A stretch of DNA of 64,000 nt from Steroidobacter agaridevorans (GCF_009932555.1 NZ_BLJO01000005.1:209140-273139); one strand, 5' to 3'; shown: positions 50,867 to 62,195, numbered from the stretch's first letter. Program-made: numbers and translations. Notes: a model not told the origin generated them from the letters alone.

Positions 50867-51583
50867 TCATCCGCACTTCGAATCGCCGCAGTTCAAACAA
50901 GTCATGCAGCCGTCCATCAACACGACCGCGGTGGTGCTGCACTTGGAGCACAGCTGCGCGCCCTCGGGGAAATGGCTCTTCGCAAAGGCGTCGACCTGTT
51001 TGTTGCGCGCCTCGTACTCGGCCTTCTTTTCCTCGATGAGCTTCTTGCGCTCCTCTTCCATTTCCGGCTTCTTCAGCAGGCCGATGGTCTGCAAATGCTT
51101 TTCGACCACGTAGCCGAGCTCGGCGATGATGGACGGCATGAACTTGCCGCCGCTCTGCCAGTAGCCGCCGCGAGGGTCGAACACGGCTTTCATTTCATCG
51201 ACCAGGAAGGTCACGTCGCCGCCCTTGCGGAACACGGCCGAGAGAATTCGGGTCAACGCCACGATCCACTGGAAATGATCCAGGTTCTTGGAGTTGATGA
51301 AGATCTCGAACGGCCGGCGCTGCTCGTGGCGGGTGCCTTCGTTCAGGATGATGTCGTTGATGGTCACGTACATGGCGTGATCCGACACCGGCGTCTTGAT
51401 CTTGTAGGTCGAGCCGATCAGCACGTCGGGACGCTCGACTTTCTCGTGCATCCAGACGACGTTCGATTCTTCCTTGCGTTCCTTGGCCTGCACGGCTTCG
51501 GCGGCGGCTTTTTCGGCCGCAGCCTTGTCCTCGGGCTTCTCGACCCGGTACTTGATGATTTTCTTGTCGATCTTGGAGCTCAT
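50867..51583 (-). CDS. Class II ribonucleotide reductase, second part (NrdJb-like)
   Basis: A 238-residue protein that corresponds to the C-terminal part of vitamin B12-dependent reductases. It has a TSCPD-like domain (about 70-180: ILSAVFRKGGDVTFLVDEMKAVF) and ends in a Cys-rich tail: CSKCSTTAVV and CMTCLNCGDSKCG, which serves as redox shuttle that re-reduces the active site. The frame is open to 51724 upstream; the ATG at 51583 marks the conserved beginning. It follows the catalytic gene by about 50 bases, a split like NrdJa/NrdJb in Pseudomonas. Confidence 0.87.
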   Translation of the reverse strand: MSSKIDKKIIKYRVEKPEDKAAAEKAAAEAVQAKERKEESNVVWMHEKVERPDVLIGSTYKIKTPVSDHAMYVTINDIILNEGTRHEQRRPFEIFINSKNLDHFQWIVALTRILSAVFRKGGDVTFLVDEMKAVFDPRGGYWQSGGKFMPSIIAELGYVVEKHLQTIGLLKKPEMEEERKKLIEEKKAEYEARNKQVDAFAKSHFPEGAQLCSKCSTTAVVLMDGCMTCLNCGDSKCG

Positions 51584-51632
51584 GGTTTGACCTGCTTCAA
51601 GTGCGGCGGGCGCTGCGCGCCCGCCAGCGACT

Positions 51633-53777
51633 TTAAAATTTTCCGTAGTAGCCTTCTTTGAGCGCGTCGAAGAGATTCGCGGCGGTGTGCTTCTCGCCGT
51701 CGTACTCGATCTCTTCGTCGCCACGCACCTTCACTTCGGTGCCGTCTTCCAGCGTGAACACGTACGTGGTGTTCTTCAGATCTTCTTCCTTGACCAGCAC
51801 GCCCTGGAACGCTTCCGGGTTGAACCGGAACGTGGTGCAGCCCTTCAGGCCCTGCTCGTAGGCATACAGATAAATGTTCTTGAAATCCTCGTACGGATAA
51901 TCCGTCGGCACGTTCGCCGTCTTGGAGATCGAGGAGTCGATCCACAGCTGCGAGGCCGCCTGGATGTCGACGTGCTCCTTCGGCGTGATGTTGTCCGCCG
52001 TCGTGAAGTAGTCGGGCAGCTTCTCGGCCGCGTTGGTCGAGTTCGGCATCGCGCGCGGATTGATCAGCTCGCGGTAGGCCAGCAGCTCGAAGGAGAACAC
52101 GTCGATCTTCTCCTTGCTCTTCTTGCCTTCGCGGATGACGTTGCGGAAGTAGTGATGCGCGAACGACGGCTCGATGCCGTTGGACGCATTGTTCGCCAAC
52201 GACAGCGAGATCGTGCCGGTCGGCGCGATCGAGCTGTGATGCGTGAAGCGCGCACCCACTTCCGCCAGCTCATCGACCAGTTCCGGCGCGGCTTCGGCAA
52301 CGCGTTGCATGTAACGGCTGTACTTGGCGTGCAAGGTGCGGCCGTGAATCTTCTGACCGACGCGCCAGCCGTCCTTCTTCATCTCGGGACGCTTGCGGAG
52401 CATTTCCGCCGTCACGTCGAACTCCTCGACCATGATCGGAGCCGGGCCCTTCTCACGCGCCAGCTCGAGGCCCGCTTCCCAGCCCGCGAGCGCCATTTCG
52501 CGCGACACGTTCTGTGTGAAAGCAACCGACTTCTTCGAGCCGTACTTCATGCACTGCATGGTGATCGCCGAGCCCAGGCCCAGGAAGCCCATGCCATGGC
52601 GGCGCTTGCGCATGATCTCGTCGCGCTGCTGACCGAGCGGCAGGCCGTTGATCTCGACCACGTTGTCGAGCATGCGCGTGAACACCTTCACGGCCTTGCG
52701 GAACTCTTCCCAATCGAAGCGCGCGTTTTCGGTGAATGGATCGAGCACGAAGCGCGTCAGGTTGATCGAGCCCAGCAGGCACGAGCCATACGGCGGCAGC
52801 GGCTGCTCGCCGCAAGGATTGGTCGCGCGAATGTTTTCGCACCACCAGTTGTTGTTCATTTCATTGACTTTGTCGATGAGCACGAAGCCCGGCTCGGCGA
52901 AGTCGTAGGTGGACGACATGATCACGTCCCACATGCGCTTGGCCGGCAGCGTCTTATAGATCTTGCAGCAGACCAGGCCGGTCTCGTTCACGACATAGCC
53001 GTCCTTGGTCGGCCACTCGCGCCACACGTACTGGGAGCTGTCCTGCAGGTTCTCGCCGCCTTCCAGCTCGCGCTGGCTGACCGGGAAGGCGAGCTGCCAG
53101 TCCTGGTCCTTCTTCACCGCCTCGACGAATTCGTCGGTGATCAGCAGCGACAGGTTGAACTGACGCAGCCGGCCGGCTTCGCGCTTGGCGCGGATGAAAT
53201 CCATTGCGTCGGGATGACCGATATCGAATGTGCCCATCTGCGCGCCGCGACGACCGCCGGCCGACGAAACGGTGAAGCACATCTTGTCGTAGATATCCAT
53301 GAACGACAGCGGGCCCGACGTGTATGCGCCGGCGCCGGAGACATACGCCCCCTTCGGGCGCATGGTCGAAAATTCGTAGCCGATGCCGCAGCCGGCCTTC
53401 AGCGTCAGGCCCGCTTCGTGGACCTTCGCGAGAATGTCATCCATCGAGTCCAGAATGGTGCCGGACACGGTGCAGTTGATCGTGGAAGTGGCGGGCTTGT
53501 GCTCCAGCGCGCCGGCGTTCGAGGTGACGCGGCCAGCCGGAATCGCGCCCTTGCGCAGGGCCCACAGAAACTTTTCGTACCATTGGTCGCGCACGTCTTC
53601 TTTCTCGACGTCGGCGAGCGCACGGGCGACCCGTTTATAGGTGTCGTCCATGGAGCGATCGACGGGCGTGCCGTCTTTGGCGGAGAGGCGGTATTTTTTG
53701 TCCCAGATATCCAGCGAGGCTTCCTGGAACGGAATGCTGTTGACATCCATGGGCTCAAGTTTGATTGCGGTCTTCAT
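51633..53777 (-). CDS. nrdJ: Adenosylcobalamin-dependent ribonucleoside-diphosphate reductase, catalytic part
   Basis: A 714-residue class II reductase of the NrdJa type, which makes deoxyribonucleotides without oxygen dependence using adenosylcobalamin. Active-site features: TSTINCTVSGT (first redox Cys), NPCGEQPLPPYGSC (Asn, radical Cys, Glu in NPCGEQ), GCGIGYEFSTMRPKGA and ASNGIEPSF. ATG at 53777 is chosen because MKTAIKLEPMDVNSIPFQ is the conserved beginning; an upstream in-frame start at 53813 is weaker. The redox tail is in the next gene. Long leader upstream holds an NrdR box at 53933-53948. Confidence 0.92.
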   Translation of the reverse strand: MKTAIKLEPMDVNSIPFQEASLDIWDKKYRLSAKDGTPVDRSMDDTYKRVARALADVEKEDVRDQWYEKFLWALRKGAIPAGRVTSNAGALEHKPATSTINCTVSGTILDSMDDILAKVHEAGLTLKAGCGIGYEFSTMRPKGAYVSGAGAYTSGPLSFMDIYDKMCFTVSSAGGRRGAQMGTFDIGHPDAMDFIRAKREAGRLRQFNLSLLITDEFVEAVKKDQDWQLAFPVSQRELEGGENLQDSSQYVWREWPTKDGYVVNETGLVCCKIYKTLPAKRMWDVIMSSTYDFAEPGFVLIDKVNEMNNNWWCENIRATNPCGEQPLPPYGSCLLGSINLTRFVLDPFTENARFDWEEFRKAVKVFTRMLDNVVEINGLPLGQQRDEIMRKRRHGMGFLGLGSAITMQCMKYGSKKSVAFTQNVSREMALAGWEAGLELAREKGPAPIMVEEFDVTAEMLRKRPEMKKDGWRVGQKIHGRTLHAKYSRYMQRVAEAAPELVDELAEVGARFTHHSSIAPTGTISLSLANNASNGIEPSFAHHYFRNVIREGKKSKEKIDVFSFELLAYRELINPRAMPNSTNAAEKLPDYFTTADNITPKEHVDIQAASQLWIDSSISKTANVPTDYPYEDFKNIYLYAYEQGLKGCTTFRFNPEAFQGVLVKEEDLKNTTYVFTLEDGTEVKVRGDEEIEYDGEKHTAANLFDALKEGYYGKF

Positions 53778-53932
53778 GCCGGCAAAGAACTCCGGATTGC
53801 GAGCGGGCGCCAATCGTCCCCAACTGACGTCCCAAAACTCCCTCCAGCACGAGCCCCTTCAAAGCCCATGACTGGCGGTCCATCTGACCTGCGCAGTTAT
53901 CTCGCCGGTCGTGTTTTTCTTTCCACAGCGAG

Positions 53933-53948
53933 ACACTACATATTGTGT
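53933..53948. promoter_or_regulatory. NrdR box upstream of nrdJ
   Basis: ACACTACATATTGTGT agrees with the known NrdR-box consensus (acaCwAtATaTwGtgt) in all but one position. NrdR is an ATP-cone repressor of reductase genes. The site lies 155 bases before the nrdJ start; usual second box at about 31 bp distance is not evident. Confidence 0.85.
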
Positions 53949-54108
53949 CAGAGGCACAAGCCTAGACCTGCCATCTGAAGCCGTCAAGAAACCCTCCTTC
54001 GAAAAATAGGCTCGGAAAGCCCCTATAGTTCAAGGGCTTGCTGGCTTTCGCGGGAGGATTTCGGCGCTGCCGAAAAGAGGTCGCCAGTATCACCGCAAAC
54101 GCAGCAAA

Positions 54109-54124
54109 CCACAACATCTTGTGT
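54109..54124. promoter_or_regulatory. Weak second NrdR-like box
   Basis: CCACAACATCTTGTGT keeps the core C-A-A-N-A-T-N-T-T-G and right half of the NrdR consensus. It lies 176 bases from the first box, unusually far for cooperative binding, so this is tentative. Confidence 0.35.
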
Positions 54125-54153
54125 CCACCCGGTATCAACTGTAAGCGCACAAG

Positions 54154-54162
54154 TTATCCACA
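54154..54162. promoter_or_regulatory. Perfect DnaA box
   Basis: TTATCCACA is identical to the E. coli high-affinity DnaA box. Another similar sequence (GTGTCCACA, about 54177-54185) lies 23 bases further on. DnaA control of reductase genes is known for E. coli nrdAB; a single box can also occur by chance. Confidence 0.5.
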
Positions 54163-54340
54163 GCGTGCCCACCGGTGTGTCCACAGAGCCATCGTTCGCC
54201 CTCGAAATGCCAAACCGGGCGGATTGCTCATAGAATCCGGGGCTGGGCAGGACTGGCCCGGATCGAACCCAAAAACCTCAACCATTGTCTTGGCAAATGC
54301 GGCGGCGAGCCGCTTTCACGCTCCACACTAGGATTGCTTC

Positions 54341-55693
54341 ATGAGACAGGTTTACGCGCTGTTGGCCGCAACGGCTCTGCTCTACAACGTGGGCGCCGCC
54401 GCACAGCTACCGGAGAAAGTCGGAGATGCGCCGCTGCCCTCGCTGGCGCCCATCGTCAAAAAAGCTTCGCCGGCGGTGGTGAACATCGCCACTCGCGGCA
54501 CCGTGCGGGAACAGCGGCCCCGCAATCCGCTGCTGGAAGATCCGTTTTTCCGCCGCTTTTTCGATGCTCCAGAGATGGGGCCGCGCGAGCGCCAATTCCA
54601 GAGCGCCGGCTCGGGCGTCATCGTCGACGCGAAGAACGGCTACATCATCACCAACGCGCACGTAATCGAGAACGCCGACGAGATCACCGTGACGTTGCTC
54701 GATGACCGGCAGGTGAAGGCCGAAATCGTCGGCCGCGACAAGGCGTCGGACGTGGCGGTGTTGAAAGTGCCCGCGAAGAATCTGGTCGAGATGCCGCTCG
54801 CCGATTCATCCAAAGCCGAAGTCGGCGATTTCGTGCTCGCGATCGGCAATCCTTTCGCGCTCAGCCACACGGTGACCTCCGGCATCATCAGCGCGCTCGG
54901 TCGCTCCGATAACAATCCGGAGTCGTATCAGGATTTCATCCAGACCGACGCGCCCATCAATCCCGGCAATTCGGGCGGCGCGCTGGTGGACCTGAAAGGT
55001 CAGCTGGTCGGCGTCAACACCGCCATCTTCTCCGGCAGCGGCGGCAACATCGGCATCGGCTTCGCCATTCCTTCCAACATGGTGAAGGCCGTGATGGCGC
55101 AGCTCGTCCAATACGGCGAAGTGAAGCGCGGCATGCTCGGCGTGCAGCTGTCTAACAACTTCACTCCTGGCATCGCCGACAGCCTCGGCCTGGAAAATGC
55201 GCGAGGCGCGCTGGTGTCGCAGGTCATCGAAGGCTCGCCGGCGGATCAGGCGGGCATCAAAGCCGGCGACGTGATCACGTCGATCAACGGCCGCACCGTC
55301 GCCAATGCTGGCGAACTGCGCAACACCATCGGCCTGCTGCGTATCGGCGAGAAGGTCGAGCTGGGTTTGATCCGCGAAGGCAAGCCGCGTCGCGTGAGCG
55401 CTGTCATCGGTGAGCGCGATGGCGCCGATGGTGAAGGCGCCGCAGAGATTCATCCGGCCCTCGAAGGCGCCGCGCTGACCAACGCTGCAAACAATACTGG
55501 CGTGCTGGTGGAAAGCGTCGCCGACGGCAGCCCGGCTCAGCAGGCCGGTCTGCGCGCGAACGATGTGATCCTCGCGATCGGCCGCGCACGCATCAGCTCG
55601 GTTGAACAACTGCGTCAGGCAGTGAACGGCGCGACGGCCTTTGCGCTGACGATTCGTCGCGGCAATTCGACGCTGGTCTTTACGATCCAATAA
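54341..55693 (+). CDS. Do-family periplasmic serine protease (DegQ/DegP-like)
   Basis: A 450-residue protein with signal peptide (VYALLAATALLYNVGAAA). Trypsin-like domain at about 30-270 with His in ITNAHVIE (about H107), Asp in ASDVAVLKV (about D137) and Ser in GNSGGALVD (about S211); two PDZ domains at about 275-360 and 380-450. Such proteases degrade or refold misfolded periplasmic proteins. Its length and short LA loop (residues about 55-85, DPFFRRFFD) are more like DegQ than DegP. It is divergent from nrdJ; a terminator follows. Confidence 0.92.
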   Translation: MRQVYALLAATALLYNVGAAAQLPEKVGDAPLPSLAPIVKKASPAVVNIATRGTVREQRPRNPLLEDPFFRRFFDAPEMGPRERQFQSAGSGVIVDAKNGYIITNAHVIENADEITVTLLDDRQVKAEIVGRDKASDVAVLKVPAKNLVEMPLADSSKAEVGDFVLAIGNPFALSHTVTSGIISALGRSDNNPESYQDFIQTDAPINPGNSGGALVDLKGQLVGVNTAIFSGSGGNIGIGFAIPSNMVKAVMAQLVQYGEVKRGMLGVQLSNNFTPGIADSLGLENARGALVSQVIEGSPADQAGIKAGDVITSINGRTVANAGELRNTIGLLRIGEKVELGLIREGKPRRVSAVIGERDGADGEGAAEIHPALEGAALTNAANNTGVLVESVADGSPAQQAGLRANDVILAIGRARISSVEQLRQAVNGATAFALTIRRGNSTLVFTIQ

Positions 55694-55718
55694 AAAAGAT
55701 TCGATAGTCGCTGTTACC

Positions 55719-55751
55719 GCGCCCTCTGCCGATCCGGGCAGAGGGCCTTTG
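55719..55751 (+). terminator. Terminator after the Do-family protease gene
   Basis: A 10-bp perfect GC-rich stem (55721-55730 with 55737-55746, 6-base loop) followed by CTTTGATT on the plus strand, 27 bases after the stop codon and between convergent genes. Confidence 0.75.
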
Positions 55752-55763
55752 ATTCCCATCGCA

Positions 55764-57596
55764 TCAGTAGTCGATCGAGCGCGCGCAGCGGACTCCGGTC
55801 GCCGTGAATTTTGCGGTCAATAACTCGGTGGGATCGGCAGACATCAGCACGCTCCAGGCATGGTCCGGGCCGTACTGGGTCGAGCTCCAGTAGCTGAAAT
55901 TGGCCATCTCGGGCCTGAACCCCAGTCGCACCAGGTTCGTATGGATGCTTGGAACGCCGGCGGGGCAGTTCGCCAGTCCACCCACGTCGGTCAGCTGGCA
56001 AACGGCGGGCAAGTACCAGGTGCCGACACTGGCTCCGCCAGCGGTGCTGGTATCACAAACATCGGCCGCCGGCGCAAGGTTACCTAGCTGGGCCGCGATC
56101 GACGCCGTGTTGCCCGCGCCGTCGATTGGATCGGTCCCGCTCACCAAGAGCGTCGTCCCGGACCAGCTCCAAGAACCCATATTGGCGCCGTCAATCACGC
56201 TGGCGCTGGTCGGCGAGTCGACCGAGAACACCAGGTACCCATCGATCGAGAACGCGATCGCCGTCGTCGCCGACGAAGAAACATTGTCGCCTGTGATCTC
56301 GATGCCGCCCTGAGCGACGTAGGGGACGGGCGATCCCAAGGTCAGCGTGCATGCAGCCAGGGGCGGCAGCGACGGACCGCAGGTCGAGCTCACGACCGAC
56401 ACATCCGTCCAGCCCGCCGGCAGATTGATTGCGATGTTTTGCGCCGAATAGCTGGCGCCAGTGTTCGTCACGGTCAGCGACGCCGTGCCGTCGACCGGGA
56501 TCACGGCGCGAGCAGTGACCGAAAGCGTCGTGGCGTTATCGGCGCAAGAGACACCCACGTTCGCAACGTCGCTCATGTCCATCATGCCGCTGTCATTGCT
56601 CACGGTGCACGTTTGCGTCGCCGGCTGAGTCAACACAGTGACCGAATAGTTGCTCCCCTGCGCGACGGGGCTGGGGAATGTGTAGGCGCCGCTGCTAGTG
56701 ATAGCGAGATTGTCGCCGCCGTTGTTTTGCAGGACGACGGTGCCGTTCAATCCAGAGACCGTGCCGCCCAGATTGAAGTAGTTGGTCGAGCAGACGACCA
56801 CGACGTTGGAAACATCGCCCGAGCCCACCGCGCCCGCTCCCTGACTCACACTGCAGGTCTGCGTCGCCGGTTGAGTTTGAACCATCACGGCGTACGGGCT
56901 GCCCTGCGCGACGGCAGCGGGGAACTCGAACGCTCCATTGCCGCTGATGGTTATCGGATCGCCGCTGTTGTTTTGTAACACGACGTCGCCGGCGAGGCCG
57001 GAGACAGTGCCACCGATGACGAAAGTGTTGGTCGAACAAACGACAGCCACATTCTCGACCGCACTTGTTCCCATCGTGCCGGCGCCATTGCTGACCGAGC
57101 AGGTTTGGATGTCCGGATGGGTTTGAACGCTGACGGCATAAGCCGCACCTTCAGTCACGGGCGTCGCGAACGAGAATGGTCCGTCCGTGCTGGACGGGTA
57201 TGTATCGTTGCCATTGGTCAGAGTCACGGAGCCGACGAGCCCCGAGATGTTGCCGCCAACGGCGTGGCTGCGGCCTGCGCAACTGACGACGACGCTATTG
57301 ATCGATGCGTAAGGCATCGTGCCCGTGCCGCCGAGCACTGCGCAGACCTGATTCGCCGGCTGCGAACCGATCGTGACGACATAGCTCGTTTCCGCAGGCA
57401 ACCGGGTGGCGAAATTGAAACTGCCGTTAGTGGAAACTCGCAGCGATTCGCTGCCGTTTAGGATCAACGTGACTTCCCCGGACAGCCCGGTGACCGTCCC
57501 ACCCACGCCAGCCTCGAAGGAAGCCTCCTTATCGGAATCGACGCAACCGCCCAGCGCCAGCGCGGCTACCGCAGTCCATACCTTCGACAATCGCAC
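55764..57596 (-). CDS. Lipoprotein with four tandem beta repeats and DUF1566-like C-terminal domain
   Basis: A 610-residue protein with a GTG start (AGGA upstream) and lipobox ALALGGC. Four repeats of about 80 residues follow (about 32-108, 112-188, 192-268, 272-348). Each begins (V/I)GG(T/N)(V/I)(S/T)GL.G.V, contains a GPF/GAF/GSF or AYTF turn, then TQPATQTC(S/T)VS and ends VVVVCS, with two Cys per repeat that could pair. A middle beta domain (about 350-450) and a C-terminal DUF1566/Lcl-like domain (about 460-610, AWSVLMSADP, GVRCAR ending) complete it. Such proteins are surface or periplasmic and of unknown, perhaps adhesive role. Confidence 0.8.
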   Translation of the reverse strand: MRLSKVWTAVAALALGGCVDSDKEASFEAGVGGTVTGLSGEVTLILNGSESLRVSTNGSFNFATRLPAETSYVVTIGSQPANQVCAVLGGTGTMPYASINSVVVSCAGRSHAVGGNISGLVGSVTLTNGNDTYPSSTDGPFSFATPVTEGAAYAVSVQTHPDIQTCSVSNGAGTMGTSAVENVAVVCSTNTFVIGGTVSGLAGDVVLQNNSGDPITISGNGAFEFPAAVAQGSPYAVMVQTQPATQTCSVSQGAGAVGSGDVSNVVVVCSTNYFNLGGTVSGLNGTVVLQNNGGDNLAITSSGAYTFPSPVAQGSNYSVTVLTQPATQTCTVSNDSGMMDMSDVANVGVSCADNATTLSVTARAVIPVDGTASLTVTNTGASYSAQNIAINLPAGWTDVSVVSSTCGPSLPPLAACTLTLGSPVPYVAQGGIEITGDNVSSSATTAIAFSIDGYLVFSVDSPTSASVIDGANMGSWSWSGTTLLVSGTDPIDGAGNTASIAAQLGNLAPAADVCDTSTAGGASVGTWYLPAVCQLTDVGGLANCPAGVPSIHTNLVRLGFRPEMANFSYWSSTQYGPDHAWSVLMSADPTELLTAKFTATGVRCARSIDY

Positions 57597-57741
57597 GGCT
57601 CGTCCTTTTCATTGTTTTGCCGTGGAATTGTGCACCGCAGTCAGCATTGGGTCCGTGACACAGCGCTAACTCCGCGACCGTCGACTGGGCCGGTCAACAA
57701 CATGCGACTGGCTCGCTCGCCGGTGCACCTCGTCCGCCTTG

Positions 57742-57762
57742 ACCTTGCCACCGTGGCAAGGT
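57742..57762 (+). promoter_or_regulatory. CueR operator within a MerR-type promoter
   Basis: ACCTTGCCA-CCG-TGGCAAGGT is a perfect 9-bp inverted repeat matching the CueR consensus. It sits between a -35 element TTGACC (57739-57744) and a -10-like CATCAT (57764-57769), giving a 19-bp spacer, the long spacing needed for MerR-type activation. It lies 30 bases before cueR, so it drives cueR and copA. Confidence 0.88.
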
Positions 57763-57791
57763 TCATCATGCAGGCCGTTTGGAGGTGAGCC

Positions 57792-58247
57792 ATGCCTGCT
57801 GTCAAAGCGCGAGCGGAATTGTCGGAAGCCAAAGATCAGGGTTACTACAGTATCGGCAAGGCCGCCGAGCTGTCGGGAATCACCCCGAAGATGATTCGTC
57901 ACTACGAATCGCTGCAGCTCATTCCCAAGGCCGCCCGCACTGCCGGCGACTATCGCGTCTACAGCGCGGCCGATATCCATACGCTGCGATTCATCCGCCG
58001 CGCACGGGGTCATGGATTCTCGATGGAAGAGATCGGGACGCTGCTCGGCTTGTGGCGCAATCAGCGGCGCGCCAGCGAGCAAGTGAAGCGGCTCGCGACC
58101 AAACACATCACGGACCTCGATCATAAGATCGCCGAGCTGCAGTCCATGCGCGCGGCGCTAGCGGAGCTCGCCGAGCATTGTCACGGCGACTCGAGACCCG
58201 ATTGTCCCATTCTCAGCGATCTCGCCGGGCTGCCGCCGGCGGAGTGA
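57792..58247 (+). CDS. cueR: Copper-responsive MerR-family regulator CueR
   Basis: A 151-residue MerR protein. The winged helix-turn-helix is at about 18-85 ([27 protein letters not shown]), then a dimerisation helix and the metal loop with Cys about 130 and 138 (CHGDSRPDC, a C-x7-C spacing as in CueR for Cu(I)/Ag(I)). The N-terminus is about 15 residues longer than in E. coli CueR. GGAGGTGA precedes the ATG. On binding copper it activates the P-type ATPase gene, which starts 5 bases after its stop codon. Confidence 0.9.
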   Translation: MPAVKARAELSEAKDQGYYSIGKAAELSGITPKMIRHYESLQLIPKAARTAGDYRVYSAADIHTLRFIRRARGHGFSMEEIGTLLGLWRNQRRASEQVKRLATKHITDLDHKIAELQSMRAALAELAEHCHGDSRPDCPILSDLAGLPPAE

Positions 58248-58252
58248 AAATC

Positions 58253-60613
<2,361 letters not shown>

Positions 60614-60916
60614 GCCGCAACACCACTGAGACATATCGACGCCGTCGCGACAGCCGAGACCCATCTCTTTGCCGGCAAGCCAAGCGAACGTGTCGGCGCG
60701 TCGACGAGGTGGGGGACCTCCTTCCGGCAGCTTTTCGGCACAGGGACGGGGCCGAAACAGCAGGGCTCACCATGGACGTGCGGCGAGGGGCGCAATGCGC
60801 TCCGGCCGGCGCCCGGTGCCGGAAGGAGGTCCCCCACCTCGGCGGCGTGCGGGAACCGACGCCTCTCCTATCCGAAACCGACGCCTCCTGAATCCCGGTC
60901 GACGCTGAGCGCCAGA
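60614..60916. other. Intergenic region dominated by a long inverted repeat
   Basis: These 303 bases lie between the convergent copA and acyltransferase genes. They hold the 25-bp inverted repeat at 60705-60841 and no credible coding frame. The remainder is GC-rich without visible signals. Confidence 0.6.
60705..60841. repeat. Perfect 25-bp inverted repeat with nested hairpins (REP/MITE-like)
   Basis: Arms 60705-60729 and 60817-60841 are exact complements. Each arm itself contains the palindromic GAGGT-N5-ACCTC, and the 87-base interior includes a 7-bp hairpin at 60733-60757. The RNA would form a large branched structure. Possible roles: bidirectional terminator, REP-type element or a small non-autonomous transposon; no target-site duplication was identified. 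Confidence 0.8.
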
Positions 60917-62185
60917 TCAGGCATGACTCTCGAGCACCGGCACCTCGACATTAGCGGACTTCCCCTCGACCGCGACCGCAGCCGCCACCGGCGCAGCCGG
61001 ACTAACAGTCTGCGGCTGAGCCACCGGCGCCGTCGACTTCAACAGCGCGCGAGCAAAGATCGGCCGCAAGTACGTACCAACGGCACGGTGATGTTTCTCG
61101 AACGAGTGATACACCACCAGCGCCACCAGATGCGCCAGCACGACACCGAACGCAATCGCGGCCGGCTTCGGCCAGCTGTGGGTGTTTTCGAACACGATGA
61201 CCAGCACGGTGTTATGCACCAGATACAGACTGTAACTATACGAAGCGCCGAACTTCGCCAGCGCGGCGGGAATCCTCCAGGCCGCCGTGGCCTGATTCAG
61301 CCTTAGGAAGATCCCGAAAAAGATCACCGTCATCAAAAAATTCGTCTGCAGATCGTACGGATCGAGTCCCAGCTTCACGACGCGCGCACCGAGCGACGCG
61401 ACCCCGCAGACGACGATGATCCAGGCAAGCAATCTTGAACGGGCGGCGGCGCTGTCCGCCCCCATGAACACGACGAGAAAGCCGGCCATGCCACCCACCA
61501 TCCAGGTAAGCGACAACGCTTTGCCCGCGCCGTCCGCCGCATTCCACAGAATCACCGGCACACTGATCAGCGCCAGCAGCACGATCCAGCCGCCCCGGAT
61601 CCGCTCACGCTTGATCGCACAGAAGAACAGCAAGCTCATCGCGATGTAGATCCAGAACTCGATCGCGACAGTCCAAAAGGGCTCGGCGGTGTTGTAGGGC
61701 CGGATGCGCCACCACACGTCGACGTGCGCAATGTCCAGCAACTGGAACACCGGATAGTCGAACAGCAGAAACAAATTCCCCAGCAGCGCAACGAAGCCCG
61801 TGCTCAACCCGTCGAGGCTCCAGTTGGTGTGAATGACCGTCGCATTCAACAGCGCAATCGCCAACAACACCGGAACGAACGGAGTCATGATGCGAGCGAC
61901 GCGGTCCGCCAGGAACGCCGGCATGTGCTCGCCAGGCTTCTTCGCTCGATACATCAATGAGCGCGTAATCAAAAAGCCCGACAGCACGAACAGGATGATG
62001 ACGGCCACGCCGCGGCCCTGGTAGGTCTTCTTGTTGTCGAAGAACACGACAAAGACATGCGACAGCAGCACCAGATTGGCCGCTGTAAAGCGCAGTAGAT
62101 CCAGAAAAGCCGTCGCGGACGCACTGGTGCCCCGGGAGTCCCGCTGCTTCGACGCGTCAGCCGTGACCGGTGGAGAACTGTCCAT
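60917..62185 (-). CDS. Acyltransferase family 3 membrane protein
   Basis: A 422-residue protein from the ATG 62185 with about ten membrane segments. Family marks: FLDLLRFTAANLVLLSHVFV, LFVLSGFLITRSL, WTVAIEFWIYIAM and SYSLYLVHNTVLV. These enzymes move acetyl or other acyl groups from cytosolic donors across the inner membrane onto exopolysaccharide, lipopolysaccharide or peptidoglycan. The C-terminal 50 residues are Ala/Pro/Val-rich and probably disordered. The GDSL hydrolase gene just upstream suggests that the pair adds and removes (or transfers) acyl groups on the same polymer. Confidence 0.87.
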   Translation of the reverse strand: MDSSPPVTADASKQRDSRGTSASATAFLDLLRFTAANLVLLSHVFVVFFDNKKTYQGRGVAVIILFVLSGFLITRSLMYRAKKPGEHMPAFLADRVARIMTPFVPVLLAIALLNATVIHTNWSLDGLSTGFVALLGNLFLLFDYPVFQLLDIAHVDVWWRIRPYNTAEPFWTVAIEFWIYIAMSLLFFCAIKRERIRGGWIVLLALISVPVILWNAADGAGKALSLTWMVGGMAGFLVVFMGADSAAARSRLLAWIIVVCGVASLGARVVKLGLDPYDLQTNFLMTVIFFGIFLRLNQATAAWRIPAALAKFGASYSYSLYLVHNTVLVIVFENTHSWPKPAAIAFGVVLAHLVALVVYHSFEKHHRAVGTYLRPIFARALLKSTAPVAQPQTVSPAAPVAAAVAVEGKSANVEVPVLESHA

Positions 62186-62195
62186 TGACGACCAC

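Larger units (their letters stand above)
53778..54340. other. Divergent control region between nrdJ and the Do-family protease
   Basis: A 563-base region without convincing gene. It contains an NrdR box (53933-53948), a second weaker NrdR-like sequence (54109-54124) and a perfect DnaA box (54154-54162), described separately. The remaining sequence upstream of the protease (54190-54340) shows no clear motif apart from AGGA before its start codon. No cobalamin riboswitch elements were recognised, although the enzyme uses cobalamin. Confidence 0.6.

Noticed and set aside
51687-53978. Plus-strand open frame of about 760 codons opposite nrdJ
   Set aside because: Same mirror effect: composition is Arg/His/Val-heavy with no motif, while the minus strand encodes a complete reductase.
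53778-54000. Cobalamin riboswitch upstream of the B12-dependent reductase
   Set aside because: The conserved B12-box was not found on the minus strand; the only convincing signal is the NrdR box.
53990-54050. tRNA-like sequence (GTTCAAG near 54030)
   Set aside because: No acceptor stem or anticodon arm can be drawn around it; the resemblance is limited to the T-loop.
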